From NCBI RefSeq assembly GCF_029227915.1, contig NC_079875.1, positions 29,386,001-29,450,000 of the forward strand: a DNA stretch of 64,000 nt, read 5' to 3'. Positions 53,404-63,333 of this stretch are shown here, in pieces. The DNA is from Hydractinia symbiolongicarpus. Lineage: Eukaryota; Cnidaria; Hydrozoa; Anthoathecata; Hydractiniidae. Both the position numbers and the translations under genes were made by a program. Below the pieces are notes generated by a model, which made no database searches, was not told the DNA's origin, and worked only from the letters and a program-made list of their open reading frames with translations. How positions within the stretch are numbered: the stretch's first letter is position 1; each line of letters opens with the position of its first letter.

Positions 53404-54010
53404 CAATATGTTTAGTTGTTTGTAATGTAAGATCATTGCGTAAGCATTGCAAAGATTTATCTTGTGATAAAACACTTTCATCTAGTGATATTATTCTCTG
53501 CACTGAAACGCAACTGACAAATACTGAAAATTTAACAGATATCATGATTGATAGTTTTAAATTGACGTGTAATAATGATAATGAACACAGATTTTCTAGC
53601 TTAGCAATGTATTACAAAAACAAAATTGAATTACTAGATCATTTCAAAATTAATGGTTTTTCTGTTTTAGAAGTTTTAAATAGCCATAATCCTCCATTGA
53701 AAATTAAAATATTGTTATTGTACAAAAAAAAAAGATATGCTAGTTGGACAATTTTTAGAAACTCTAGGCTACCTTTCTGTGTCTATGAACATTTATATTG
53801 TTGTTGGTGATTTTAATCTAAAACCAAATGCACTGCTAGAACAAACGCTTAATGGTTATGAACAGGTTGTTTCAGAACCAACGCATTTAGGGGGGTCGAT
53901 ACTAGATCATGTATACATAAAAAATCGTTATTAGAACAGTTTCTTGTTTATGTGAGTGTAAAAAGTTTGTTCTTTACTGACCATGAGGCCATTACAATTT
54001 GTCTTAGAAA
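53400..54010 (+). pseudogene. Helentron apurinic-type (EEP) endonuclease domain
   Basis: Immediately after the helicase, offset by one base: CLVVCNVRSLRKHCKDL (catalytic Asn), SDIILCTETQLTNTENL (catalytic Glu), FKINGFSVLEVLNSHNPPLK. After a shift near 53730 come NIYIVVGDFNLKPNALLEQT (GDFN), GGSILDHVYIKN and finally FTDHEAITICLRNK (Asp-His). These are the full set of EEP landmarks. The domain is related to LINE endonucleases but its fusion downstream of a Pif1 helicase is diagnostic of Helentrons. No reverse transcriptase follows, which excludes a LINE here. Confidence 0.85.
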
Positions 54011-54090
54011 TAAATAAATTTACAAGATTCTGGGGGAGGGTGTTGTTGAATGGTGGTTTTGAGTTTAGGTTTTGCACTGACAATTACATA

Positions 54091-54250
54091 GGGCTTAAAA
54101 TAACAGGCGGTCGTCACTGCAAAGAAGAGGCTTTTCAGAGCATTTTCAGTCCACAAGATGGCCTTGCCTTTTTGGAAATGCTCTGAAAAGTGAAATGCTC
54201 TGAAAAGTCTTTTCTCCACAGTGATGACGTCCTGTTATTTTAATAAGCCC
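54091..54250. mobile_element. 160-bp MITE-like long hairpin
   Basis: Starts gggcttaaaataacaggcgg and ends with the near inverse (cctgttattttaataagccc). The interior also contains inverted and repeated aatgctctgaaaag. No coding capacity. It lies just past the Helentron endonuclease, and its target duplication is unclear. Confidence 0.7.
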
Positions 54251-54621
54251 TGAAGTAGTCAAGTAAGGATTTGAAATAAATAAATAATATGATGTGATTG
54301 TGGAAATAAGAGTGAGTGTCTGCTCAACACTTTTTGAGACATTGATTTCAAAGCACTTTTTTGTTTTACCACCACGTACAATGAGAGGCTACTTACTTTA
54401 TATGTGTAGAGATATGCATGGCATTGATAAAAATAATGCTAATGTTGATTTTATTTTGTGATACTGTATAGTTCATTGTAATGTTTATTCTCTTTCTAAT
54501 TTAAAGTAAGTAATAAGCCTTCTAATTGTTTTTACAATAATTATGTATTTTTCGTTTATAAAACTCTTGATAACTAGAACTCTGAAGGAGTATTTGGGTT
54601 ATTGAGAGGGAGTTGCACTGT

Positions 54622-54770
54622 GGGACCATCCATTTAGTACGTACGCATCTAAGTGGGGAGGGGATCTGATAAATGCGTACATCTATTGTTTGAATGACAT
54701 CACTTCTATTATTTTCTGCGTACTATGGGGGGAGGGTTTTTTTTTGCGTATATACTTTGTGGATGCTCCT
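54622..54770. mobile_element. About 150-bp MITE-like repeat with G-rich blocks
   Basis: Left gggaccatccatttagtacg and right gtggatgctcct form an imperfect inverted repeat (gggaccatcca / aggagcatcca). Two interior modules, gtacg...gcatctaagtgggga and gcgtactatggggggaggg, resemble each other. Confidence 0.5.
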
Positions 54771-54933
54771 TATATTAAATTACTTTTTAGTATATGTATT
54801 TGAATGTTATTAGAAAATCTTTGTAGAAATTCTCCAACGATATACAAATCTAATAGACAATTGAAATAATAATAACATTCACTTCGAAATGGCAATAGAC
54901 TTTTAACTCACGTATCTCAAAGAATTAGATAAC

Positions 54934-55100
54934 TGTAATATATTTTACTAGGTATATATCGGATGCCGTGAGTTTCGGCTCGCTCGCTAAACACGATCCA
55001 AGATGGTGTCACAGCATCTGATATCAGACTTTATGTTTATATGTGATTAGCTCCTTTTATCAGAAGAATACTTTTTATCTGATGATAGATAACTACTACA
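54934..55100 (+). repeat. 5' LTR (167 bp)
   Basis: Begins TGTAATA and ends CTACTACA (4-bp TGTA/TACA inverted ends). Same length and sequence as 59629-59795. Confidence 0.95.
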
Positions 55101-55101
55101 A

Positions 55102-55120
55102 ATTGGCGACGAGGATTCCA
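55102..55120 (+). promoter_or_regulatory. Primer-binding site
   Basis: ttggcgacgaggattcc follows the 5' LTR almost directly. The TGGCGACGAGGAT form is common next to animal gypsy LTRs. The tRNA was not identified. Confidence 0.6.
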
Positions 55121-55291
55121 AGAACTCATGGAGAGGTATATTTCATAATTACAAAGCAATCTCGCGTGAAACAAGACAACAAATTTTGTTGACTCTTACT
55201 GTGCGAAAGGAAACTTTGCTAGGCTGTCCTTTGTAATTTCAAGCGATAGTTATACTTGTGCGCGCGCTCTGAGCATTTCTGTGCAGCTAGC

Positions 55292-58200
55292 ATGTCCGTT
55301 TTGCAACTTCCAGCCATACCACCCTTTGACCCAAATGGAGAACCGACTTCAGTTGGTCAACGATGGACGAAATGGCAGACCAGTCTTAAATACTACATAC
55401 TAGCAAGTGGAGTTAGGGATGATGAAAGAAAGAGGGCAATTTTACTCCACATGATTGGACCTAAATGCCAGGAAATATTTGAAACTTTCTCTGATCCTGG
55501 AACAACATTTGAAGAAGCCCTCCATAAATTTGATGAACATTTTTCAGTCAAAAAGAACATACCTTTCGAAAGGCATAAATTTCACCAAGCCTCACAACAA
55601 GTAGGGGAAAGTACGGATCAATTCATTACCCGTCTACGACAACTTTCCTTATATTGTGAATATGGATCAGAAACTGACAATGAAATCCGAGACATGGTCA
55701 TAGCAAAAACATCGAATATTAAATTCCGCAAACGTTTACTTATGGAAACTGATTTGAATCTCCAGAAAACACAGGACCTTGGACGACTTTTTGAATCTGC
55801 AGAACACCAAAACAAAGAAATAGCTAATGGTAAACAAACACAACATGACACTGAAGAAGAAAGCTCTGAACAAATCAACAAACTACATGGGCGTAGACCA
55901 CCTCATCGTAGCCATAGGAAACACAATGCACCACCACATCGGAACAACCCAACCAAATCATTCAACAAACCAGAATGTGGTCGCTGTGGTATGAAGAACC
56001 ACAAAAGTCATGAATGTCGGAGATCAAGAGATAAAACATGTAACAAATGTGGTATTAAAGGACATTTTGCAAAAATGTGCCGCACCAAAAATAAACAGCA
56101 AGTTCATCAAACCAACCATGAAAACTCTGATGACGAAGATGAGGATATCTACCTATACAAGATGAACACTACGAAGTCAAATAACTTCCCCGTTCTAGTA
56201 AACAATAGCGAAATGACTGCTATCATTGATTCTGGAAGCACAACAAATATCATCGATTTTCGAACCTATAAACGCTTATTCAGCAACATCCAGCTTCAGA
56301 AATCCAATGCCCGAATCTACCCATACAATGCTACTAAGAAGCTCCCAATCACTGGTACCTTCAAAGCTACAGTTGCAGCAAATCACCATAAAATACTAGC
56401 AAAATTCTACGTAATACCTGGTCAAGGAGGCAATTTACTTGGTCACAAAACAGCTGAGCAGCTAGATCTATTACGAATTGGACCAGCTACAACACCCATC
56501 AACCATAGAACATTCCAGTTAGGTAGCAGAAGTCTGTCAAAAGGCATACCAGTATCAACAGAACAAGTCCTCAACAAAAACAACAAGGTATTCAAAGGAA
56601 TGGGAAAACTTAACAACTTCAAACAGAAACTCCATATTGATCCAGATGTCACCCCCATCCAGCAACCAACTAGGAGACTGCCGTTTCACACCAGAAAGAA
56701 AGTTGAAGCAGAGCTCGATAGACTGCTGAAATTAGATATCATTGAGCCAGTTAATGGACCAACTTCGTGGGTTTCACCAATTGTCGCAGTACCTAAGAAA
56801 AATGACAAAATTAGATTGTGTGTGGACATGCGCAGAGCAAACACTGCCATTATCAGAGAGAAGCATCCTATTCCAAAACTGGAAGAAATCCTACCATTAT
56901 TAAATGGAGCCACTGTCTTCTCAAAAATTGACCTGCGAGAAGGCTACCATCAAATTGAGTTAGCCGAAGAAAGCAGAAACATTACTGCCTTCATTACCCA
57001 TAAAGGAATTTTCAGATACAAGCGTCTCATATATGGTATTTCAAATGCCTTTGAACATTTTCAGAAAAATATTGAAATGGTAATTGCTGATTGTGAAGGG
57101 GCAAAGAACATCTCTGATGATATTTTTATCTGGGGAAAAACACAAGCTGAGCATGACCGCAATCTCGATAAGGTTCTTCGTAATCTTTCTGAGAATGGCC
57201 TGCGTGTCAACCCAGAAAAATGTGAGTTTAGCAAGAATAAAATTTTATTTAGTGGATATACTCTCACAACAGATGGCATATCTCCAGACCCTTCCAAAGT
57301 CACTGCAGTCAACAAATTCAAAACACCAACAACATCGACAGAAGTCAGATCCTTTCTTGGTCTAGTAAATTATTGCAGTCAGTTCATCAAAGACTACAGT
57401 ACATTATCAGCTCCACTGAGGAAACTCACCAAGAAAAATACACCATTCATATGGACAGATCTTGAACAGAAATCATTTGATTTACTCAAAGAAAAACTTT
57501 GCACTTCTGAAACTATGGCATTTTACAATCCTGAGGCGGAAACAGACATAATTGTTGATGCAAGTCCGTATGGTCTTGGTGCCATACTTACACAGAAACA
57601 GAAAGATGGAAACTTCAAGCCGGTAGCATATGGAAGTAGAGCATTAACACCTGTTGAACAGAGATACTCACAAACAGAACGAGAAGCTCTTGCAGTTGCC
57701 TTTGGCTGCACACACTTTCACTTTTTCATATATGACCGTGACTTCGATATCACCACTGATCACAAGAGTCTTTTGCACGTAATGTCACCAACTTCCACAT
57801 CTCCACCACCGAGGATCCAGAGATGGCTTCTTCGCATACAAGGGTATAACTACAAATTAAAATACATTTCTGGTGCCAAAAATGCTGCTGACATACTATC
57901 AAGAGACCCTGTTTGTACAGACAGTGAAGGAGAAACTGACGACTCAATTGAATCCTTTATCAACTTTACAGCAGCAGAAGCAATACCTAAAAGCTGCAAT
58001 ATCGAAGAGATACAAGATGAAACTGCAAAAGACATCATTCTTCAAAAAGTCACCAAAGCCATTAACTCGAAGGCCTGGCCAAAAGATTCTGCTTTGAATC
58101 CATACAGACATGCAAAGCATGAGTTATCCTTTGTGAATAACATTTTACTCAAAGGACAACGAATTGTCATCCCAAGCACTCTACAACAGAAAATGTTGCA

Positions 58201-59392
58201 GATAGCACATGCTACGCATCAAGGAACAACCAAAACTAAACTACTATTACGTGAAAAAGTTTGGTGGCCGCTGATGAACAAACAAATCGAAGATCTAACA
58301 CTTACCTGTCATGCCTGCCAAGTAACTGCACCCTCCACCACCAGGCATGAACCGTCACAACCAACAGAAATTCCCAAACAACCTTGGAACACTATTGCAA
58401 TGGACATTCAAGGCCCTTATCCCTCTGGTGACAACCTGTTAGTTTTGATTGATTACAGATCCAGATACCCAATAGTTTCTTCTATCAAGAACACTGGTGT
58501 GCAAAACATAATAAATGTTATGAAGCGAACCTTTAGTATTTTTGGTTATCCAAAAACAATTGTAACTGACAACGGTTCACAATTCACGTCCTTCAAATTC
58601 AGCCGATACCTTCAACAACATGGTATAAAACACCGGCGTACAACTCCATACTGGCCACAAGCTAATGGTGAGGTTGAGAGATTTAACCGCACATTGAAGC
58701 GACACAATCAAACTGCTGTCATCACTGGAAAGGATTGGCGTAAAACTCTTGACACATTCCTTTTGAGTTACCGAACCACACCTCATACCGTAACTAAAGT
58801 TCCACCTGCAACACTGATGTTCGGTAGACCGCTAACGAATGATCTTCCTGACGTTAGTCAACTTGTGAAAAGCAACAGTGAATTGGATATAGAAGTAAAC
58901 AAGAATGATGAAAAGCACAAACAGAAATCCAAGGAAAACACCGACCAGAACCGCAAGGCAAAAACTGTCACTTTTGAAGTCGGACAAAAGGTATTGTTGA
59001 AAAATCTTACCGACAACAAAAACAAACTTTCACCGCCCTGGTTAAAGGAAGTCTTCACCATCATTAAAGTATACAAACGAAGCATCATGGTTCGAAACAA
59101 GGAAGGAAAAACGTTTCTACGAGCAAACGGACACGCGAAACTGTATAGATCTGCGAAGGGTAAGCAATCGAGTGTTTCTAACGCGCGAAACAGGGCAGAC
59201 CCTTGTACCTGCTCAAGCAATGCGAATTTTGATGAGAACCAACAATCTAAACCGAATGATGGCCATAACAAAGAAGAAGATCTATACGAAAAGAAAAACC
59301 ACAAGAACGGTGCAAAAACATACCCGAAACGACAAAGAAAAACTACAGAGCGTTACGTCATCATCAATCCGAAGCGCAAGAAGAAGACTTAG
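55292..59392 (+). CDS. Gag-Pol polyprotein, Ty3/gypsy
   Basis: Single frame of 1366 codons from ATG 55292; codons before it are open but lack an ATG. Order of domains: Gag (WTKWQTSLKYYILASGV); two CCHC zinc knuckles (55975-56016 and 56039-56080); aspartic protease with DSGS (Asp 56228); reverse transcriptase with FSKIDLREGYHQIEL and SDD at 57113-57121 in place of the more usual Y-x-DD; RNase H (IVDASPYGLGAILTQ, TDHKSLLHVMS); and integrase. The integrase has an HHCC zinc site (HATHQG ... CHACQ) and catalytic Asp 58403, Asp 58568 and Glu 58676, giving the D,D35E spacing. A basic C-terminal tail follows. No env-like ORF. No frameshift or stop was found, so the copy may be capable of retrotransposition; that is inference from sequence only. 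Confidence 0.95.
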   Translation: MSVLQLPAIPPFDPNGEPTSVGQRWTKWQTSLKYYILASGVRDDERKRAILLHMIGPKCQEIFETFSDPGTTFEEALHKFDEHFSVKKNIPFERHKFHQASQQVGESTDQFITRLRQLSLYCEYGSETDNEIRDMVIAKTSNIKFRKRLLMETDLNLQKTQDLGRLFESAEHQNKEIANGKQTQHDTEEESSEQINKLHGRRPPHRSHRKHNAPPHRNNPTKSFNKPECGRCGMKNHKSHECRRSRDKTCNKCGIKGHFAKMCRTKNKQQVHQTNHENSDDEDEDIYLYKMNTTKSNNFPVLVNNSEMTAIIDSGSTTNIIDFRTYKRLFSNIQLQKSNARIYPYNATKKLPITGTFKATVAANHHKILAKFYVIPGQGGNLLGHKTAEQLDLLRIGPATTPINHRTFQLGSRSLSKGIPVSTEQVLNKNNKVFKGMGKLNNFKQKLHIDPDVTPIQQPTRRLPFHTRKKVEAELDRLLKLDIIEPVNGPTSWVSPIVAVPKKNDKIRLCVDMRRANTAIIREKHPIPKLEEILPLLNGATVFSKIDLREGYHQIELAEESRNITAFITHKGIFRYKRLIYGISNAFEHFQKNIEMVIADCEGAKNISDDIFIWGKTQAEHDRNLDKVLRNLSENGLRVNPEKCEFSKNKILFSGYTLTTDGISPDPSKVTAVNKFKTPTTSTEVRSFLGLVNYCSQFIKDYSTLSAPLRKLTKKNTPFIWTDLEQKSFDLLKEKLCTSETMAFYNPEAETDIIVDASPYGLGAILTQKQKDGNFKPVAYGSRALTPVEQRYSQTEREALAVAFGCTHFHFFIYDRDFDITTDHKSLLHVMSPTSTSPPPRIQRWLLRIQGYNYKLKYISGAKNAADILSRDPVCTDSEGETDDSIESFINFTAAEAIPKSCNIEEIQDETAKDIILQKVTKAINSKAWPKDSALNPYRHAKHELSFVNNILLKGQRIVIPSTLQQKMLQIAHATHQGTTKTKLLLREKVWWPLMNKQIEDLTLTCHACQVTAPSTTRHEPSQPTEIPKQPWNTIAMDIQGPYPSGDNLLVLIDYRSRYPIVSSIKNTGVQNIINVMKRTFSIFGYPKTIVTDNGSQFTSFKFSRYLQQHGIKHRRTTPYWPQANGEVERFNRTLKRHNQTAVITGKDWRKTLDTFLLSYRTTPHTVTKVPPATLMFGRPLTNDLPDVSQLVKSNSELDIEVNKNDEKHKQKSKENTDQNRKAKTVTFEVGQKVLLKNLTDNKNKLSPPWLKEVFTIIKVYKRSIMVRNKEGKTFLRANGHAKLYRSAKGKQSSVSNARNRADPCTCSSNANFDENQQSKPNDGHNKEEDLYEKKNHKNGAKTYPKRQRKTTERYVIINPKRKKKT

Positions 59393-59612
59393 AGAAAAAA
59401 ATAAGAACGATAACAAGATAATGATAACAAGAACGATAATGATAAACGATGTATATATATAGCAGACGAACGATACGATGTATATAGTAAAAGACCGATG
59501 TGTATAGCTGAAGAACAAAAACGTTTTATGTACGTGCAGAGGAACTGAGTTGAAAAGCAAATATGTGAACATGTTATAAAACAAACAATCAAGAAATCAA
59601 CAACAATAACTT

Positions 59613-59628
59613 CGAGAAAAAGAGGGAT
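59613..59628 (+). promoter_or_regulatory. Polypurine tract
   Basis: Purine-rich cgagaaaaagagggat directly precedes the 3' LTR, the expected site for plus-strand priming. Confidence 0.7.
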
Positions 59629-59795
59629 TGTAATATATTTTACTAGGTATATATCGGATGCCGTGAGTTTCGGCTCGCTCGCTAAACACGATCCAAGATG
59701 GTGTCACAGCATCTGATATCAGACTTTATGTTTATATGTGATTAGCTCCTTTTATCAGAAGAATACTTTTTATCTGATGATAGATAACTACTACA
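59629..59795 (+). repeat. 3' LTR (167 bp)
   Basis: Identical by eye to the 5' LTR; followed by target duplication ataac. Confidence 0.95.
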
Positions 59796-59800
59796 ATAAC

Positions 59801-62431
59801 GAAACTTAAAACTGAAATCCACTTTGAAATAAATGTTGCTGGTTTTCAAAATGTTGTCATTGGATAACCATACCTTACACAAAGCAATGTTTCCTGTACC
59901 ATATACTTCACCAATTCGCGAAATATAAAAAATCACAAAATTTCGATTCACAAATTTTTTTCTCCCAACAATTTATTCCTTTAAAATACCACATTTTTGT
60001 CAAAAAGTTGATTTTGGAAAATACTTAAAATAAATGAAATGGCTTTAAAAACAATGAAAATTTTGAAAAAGCCGTTTCCGCTCTTAATATAGCTTAGTTT
60101 AAAGTTTATGTAGTTTGCAAAATACAGGTATGTGTTTTGTATAGGTTATAAAAAAATTTGTAATGACACCCATTTTCTTAATAAATTATTATAAGGCCAA
60201 GACAAAAAGCTAGTGAACGAATTATATAAAATTTCGGCAGATTACGATGTTTCAATCAGAAGTTATAGCCCTGTCAGCCCAGAGAACTTGGGAACAAAAA
60301 CAGCTTTTTCAAAAGCCTATATGAACCCATTGTTTTCAATTTGGAACCCCTTAAATCTTTATTATTTGCTTCTTTTGTTTATATCTCACCCCCGGATATG
60401 CGTATATATTCTCTTTTTCTCGTTTGTTGAATAATTTATCAAAATAAGTTTTAAAACGATTGCTTTTACTTTTTTAGAGTTAAAGATATGATTAATCAAT
60501 AATACAAAAACAAGTATTCCAGCTCTGTGTGATAGCTAAACGAAGCCACCATCTTCATAATTCTACCTGCCAAGTGGTTTGTGTATTGTTTCATTGATAC
60601 CTGGTGAAGAAGGTCTATGTGATATTTATTATAGTAGAAGATGTCATTAAGACGACAACGCTTCGTTTTATTTCGTGAGTTGATGAAAAGAGAAATTTAC
60701 CGCGGCAATTTTATACAAAATAAACGTACTCGGGAGTAAAATATAAAGCATACACTACTTCCATATAATCTATTTACTGGAAATCAGACTGTTTTGTCCG
60801 GCAATTTTTCCTATGCCAAATTCAATTAAAGCTCAAGGAAATGCAAGAGAAAGGAATCGGCAAGGAGTCTGTTCTCACTGTTTTATTTTCATGTTTAAAT
60901 TTTATTCTTACGAAAACCTATGAACAATTGTAATTGCGTTTTCTTTTGTTAAATCTATGAAAGCTAAAATCCGAAAGCTAAAATCCTTCACCTGATTTGA
61001 TGTAGATAATGACAGTTGCCATAAATACCCTAGAATCATGGATAGACGCCAGTGTCTGTATGCGGATAAGGCGTTTGGAATTAGAATTAGAATTCACCTG
61101 TAAGATTAATATATTAGAGCGTTTATATTCACGAATAATCGATTCTACTCTATACATTCAAAAAAATAATTTAGCCTTGCCTTTCGATTACTAATATTCT
61201 TTTTCCATAAAAAGGCTAAGTGTTGAGTAACTTGTAGAAAGATCATAAAATAGCTGCTCAAAGTCAGAACGTTGGAGGGTGTTTTTGTTCTAGCTTTATT
61301 GAGGAAAATTTGATTGGCTTATTTTAAAATTAATATTTTTCGGGATTAATTTAGTGGCGAATTTATATTTGCGACTGCCAGCCATTCCAGACTGTACTTT
61401 ACGTATCTTATTTCAGCGATTTGGGGGCAAAACCGGAACAATTTAATGTCCGCTAAAACTTATGCCCTTAAGATAAGATAATAATACTCATGTCACTAAA
61501 GAACTCTGGAAAGCTATTATGAAACGGGATGCCTGGCAATGGATTGATTTCAGACACAATACAATAATATTCCTAGTCAAAGATTTCCGTCTCTCCCATA
61601 CGCATGTATATAAAGCTGGTTCTTCGCGCGAGACATTGAGATTTTGGCTTTATTCGGCAAATTACGCGAAATTTTATCCTTTCAAAAATTCAAGAAGAAG
61701 GGACCATCTGCGAAATTTAGCGTCACCAAAGTTTTAATTTGCTGTACGATCTAAAAAGATAGCGTTATTTCATTGGAAAACAACAAACAGGGCTTTTCGA
61801 ATGAGAAAAAATGCTACTAAAGTAAAAACTTCATAAAACGCGAAATTAAATCCCCGCGAAATATTTATGGATAATTTATCCGCGAAATTAAATCCCCGCG
61901 AAATATTTAAATTTCGCAGAAGAGTTCATCCGCGAAGTTATATCCCATTAAAGACCAACCTCTTCCCCAGGGCTTTTTTTCTCGAAATTTCACTCGTTAT
62001 CTACAGTGTCGCCCTTGTTTTCCGTTGGGCCATCTCGGGGCGTGGTTCCGCAGTCACATAACTATAACAGGGTGTTTATGTAATTAGATATTTGCACTGA
62101 TCAATTCTTTACGAAAAAAAAATACTATAAATATACTTATAAATTTCCTATATTACAAGACTAATGTCTTTACCAAAAAAAACCTGTTCAAATTACCTCA
62201 CGCCACCACCCACGTGTTTTGTTGCTAGTTTTTACCTTGCTTCGATTGTTTTTTTTCCTAAGAATCTGCTTTTAGAAAACTTTGCAAAAACAAAAACTTA
62301 AGCAAGGGGGTTTAAGGACATGTTAATTTCCTGGGATGAGGTATATTATAAAAGGTATTAGTAAAAATCAGCTTGACTTTTTCCCAAGTTTGGAACTAGT
62401 GAATCAGTTAACTTTTTCTTCTCAAATTCAG
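59801..62431. other. Non-coding AT-rich stretch
   Basis: No supported gene. Short frames near 60213, 61009 and 61519 lack motifs. A cgcgaaattaaatccccgcg phrase is repeated at 61838-61955 (next entry). At 62299 agcaagggggttta recalls the phrase before the USP tail units. A plausible splice acceptor (tctcaaattcag) ends the stretch. Confidence 0.4.
61836..61955. repeat. Tandem CGCGAAATTAAATCCCCGCG-type units
   Basis: Two nearly exact copies plus a diverged third of a unit of about 40 bp built from self-complementary ttcgcgg/ccgcgaa words. Function unknown. Confidence 0.6.
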
Positions 62432-63333
62432 GTGCCTTGACATGTTACCTCCATGATCTCAGTCCAGTCAAAAAGGCAAGAAATAGCAGTGTTGGTTATT
62501 ACAATTTTACTGTCCAAACTGATGAAACTGTTCACCGTGGTGTGTCATTTCGAATGGATTTGAGGGATAAGATAGAAAAAGCAGCTGAATCGAAGAGTCC
62601 CGTAAAGTTGGTTAATTATAAACGCAAGGCGAACTGGAAAGATAACAGCCTCCAGGACATTGAAGTCAATAAAAACACCAGATTGGAGGAGTGTAAAGCT
62701 GGTTTCGCTCACAAAAACATCAAAAAGAATGTTGCCAAACGTCAAAAAATCAAAACTGTGCTTGATAGTGGTTATGATAAACAGATGGTTACTATAATAG
62801 GATATATTGACATTGATAATGTGGCTATTTCAACTATGGATTCGTCTGCAAAAAGAACTGATACATTCGTTAACGATGACAGTGGGATTGTTTTGGTTTC
62901 TTTTTGGAATGAAATCGCAAGTCAGCTGAGCACGAGTGGTACCTATGAATTACAAAATCTTTCCGTACGGACGAAAGGTAATGCAATAAAACAATCGTCT
63001 CCACCATATCAGCTAAAGAGTCCTTGCATTTTCCCATAAAAAGTGTTTCAATCAATCAAGGTATATAAATGTCCTCGGTGTTTTACGCAAATTGAAGAAT
63101 CTACGCTTGGACAAGATTTTTTTCGTTGTGCCAAATGTAAAAATAGTACAAAATTTTCTTCGTTGTCATCAAATGTTACGATCCAGTTAATAACGAATGA
63201 AGGACAAGAAGTGGTAATGTATAGCACTTAGCTTAACCAATATCTCCTAGCGAAAAGGGAAAGTGTTGAAGTTGACGATGAAAAATCTGTGATTTCTGTT
63301 AATCACCGTAATGTTGTCATTGACTTCTAAACT
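62432..63333 (+). pseudogene. RPA1-like single-strand DNA-binding protein, exon with two in-frame stops
   Basis: After an acceptor at 62431 one frame runs to 63333, interrupted by TAA at 63037-63039 and TAG at 63229-63231. First OB-like part: CYLHDLSPVKKARNSSVGYY, FTVQTDE, RGVSFRMDLRDKIEKAAESK, SPVKLVNY. Second OB-like part: QMVTIIGYIDIDNVAIST, VNDDSGIVLVSFWNEIASQL, YELQNLSVRT. Then a four-Cys zinc ribbon: YKCPRC, FFRCAKCKN. That is the RPA70-like OB, OB and zinc layout. Such proteins are carried by Helitrons/Helentrons and other elements and also exist as host genes. The first exon is missing. In-frame stops with an otherwise conserved frame suggest a decayed copy. It could belong to a Helentron, but it is 8 kb from the Helentron endonuclease and that link is unproven. 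Confidence 0.6.

Larger units (their letters stand above)
48152..54010 (+). mobile_element. Decayed autonomous Helentron (protease-like, Rep, helicase, endonuclease)
   Basis: One continuous plus-strand series of ORF pieces reads, in order: cysteine-protease-like domain, Lys/Glu-rich repeats with zinc-finger cysteines, Helitron Rep with HUH, Pif1-type helicase and an EEP endonuclease. The endonuclease after the helicase marks the Helentron (Helitron2) branch. At least six frameshifts and two in-frame stops are visible, so the copy is inactive. I could not fix its terminal hairpins; the 28-bp hairpin repeats on the left and the satellite further left are candidates for element-associated DNA. 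Confidence 0.85.
54929..59800 (+). mobile_element. Intact Ty3/gypsy LTR retrotransposon (with ataac target duplication)
   Basis: 5' LTR 54934-55100 and 3' LTR 59629-59795 are both 167 bp and identical as far as I can compare by eye. The 5-bp duplication ataac lies at 54929-54933 and 59796-59800. A primer-binding-site-like ttggcgacgaggattcc begins within 2 bases of the 5' LTR, and a purine run (agaaaaagagggat) precedes the 3' LTR. One uninterrupted gag-pol frame fills the interior. The combination indicates a recent insertion. Confidence 0.95.

Noticed and set aside
53400-54010. LINE endonuclease inserted after the helicase
   Set aside because: It follows the helicase immediately in the same orientation, and no reverse transcriptase follows, which fits a Helentron better.
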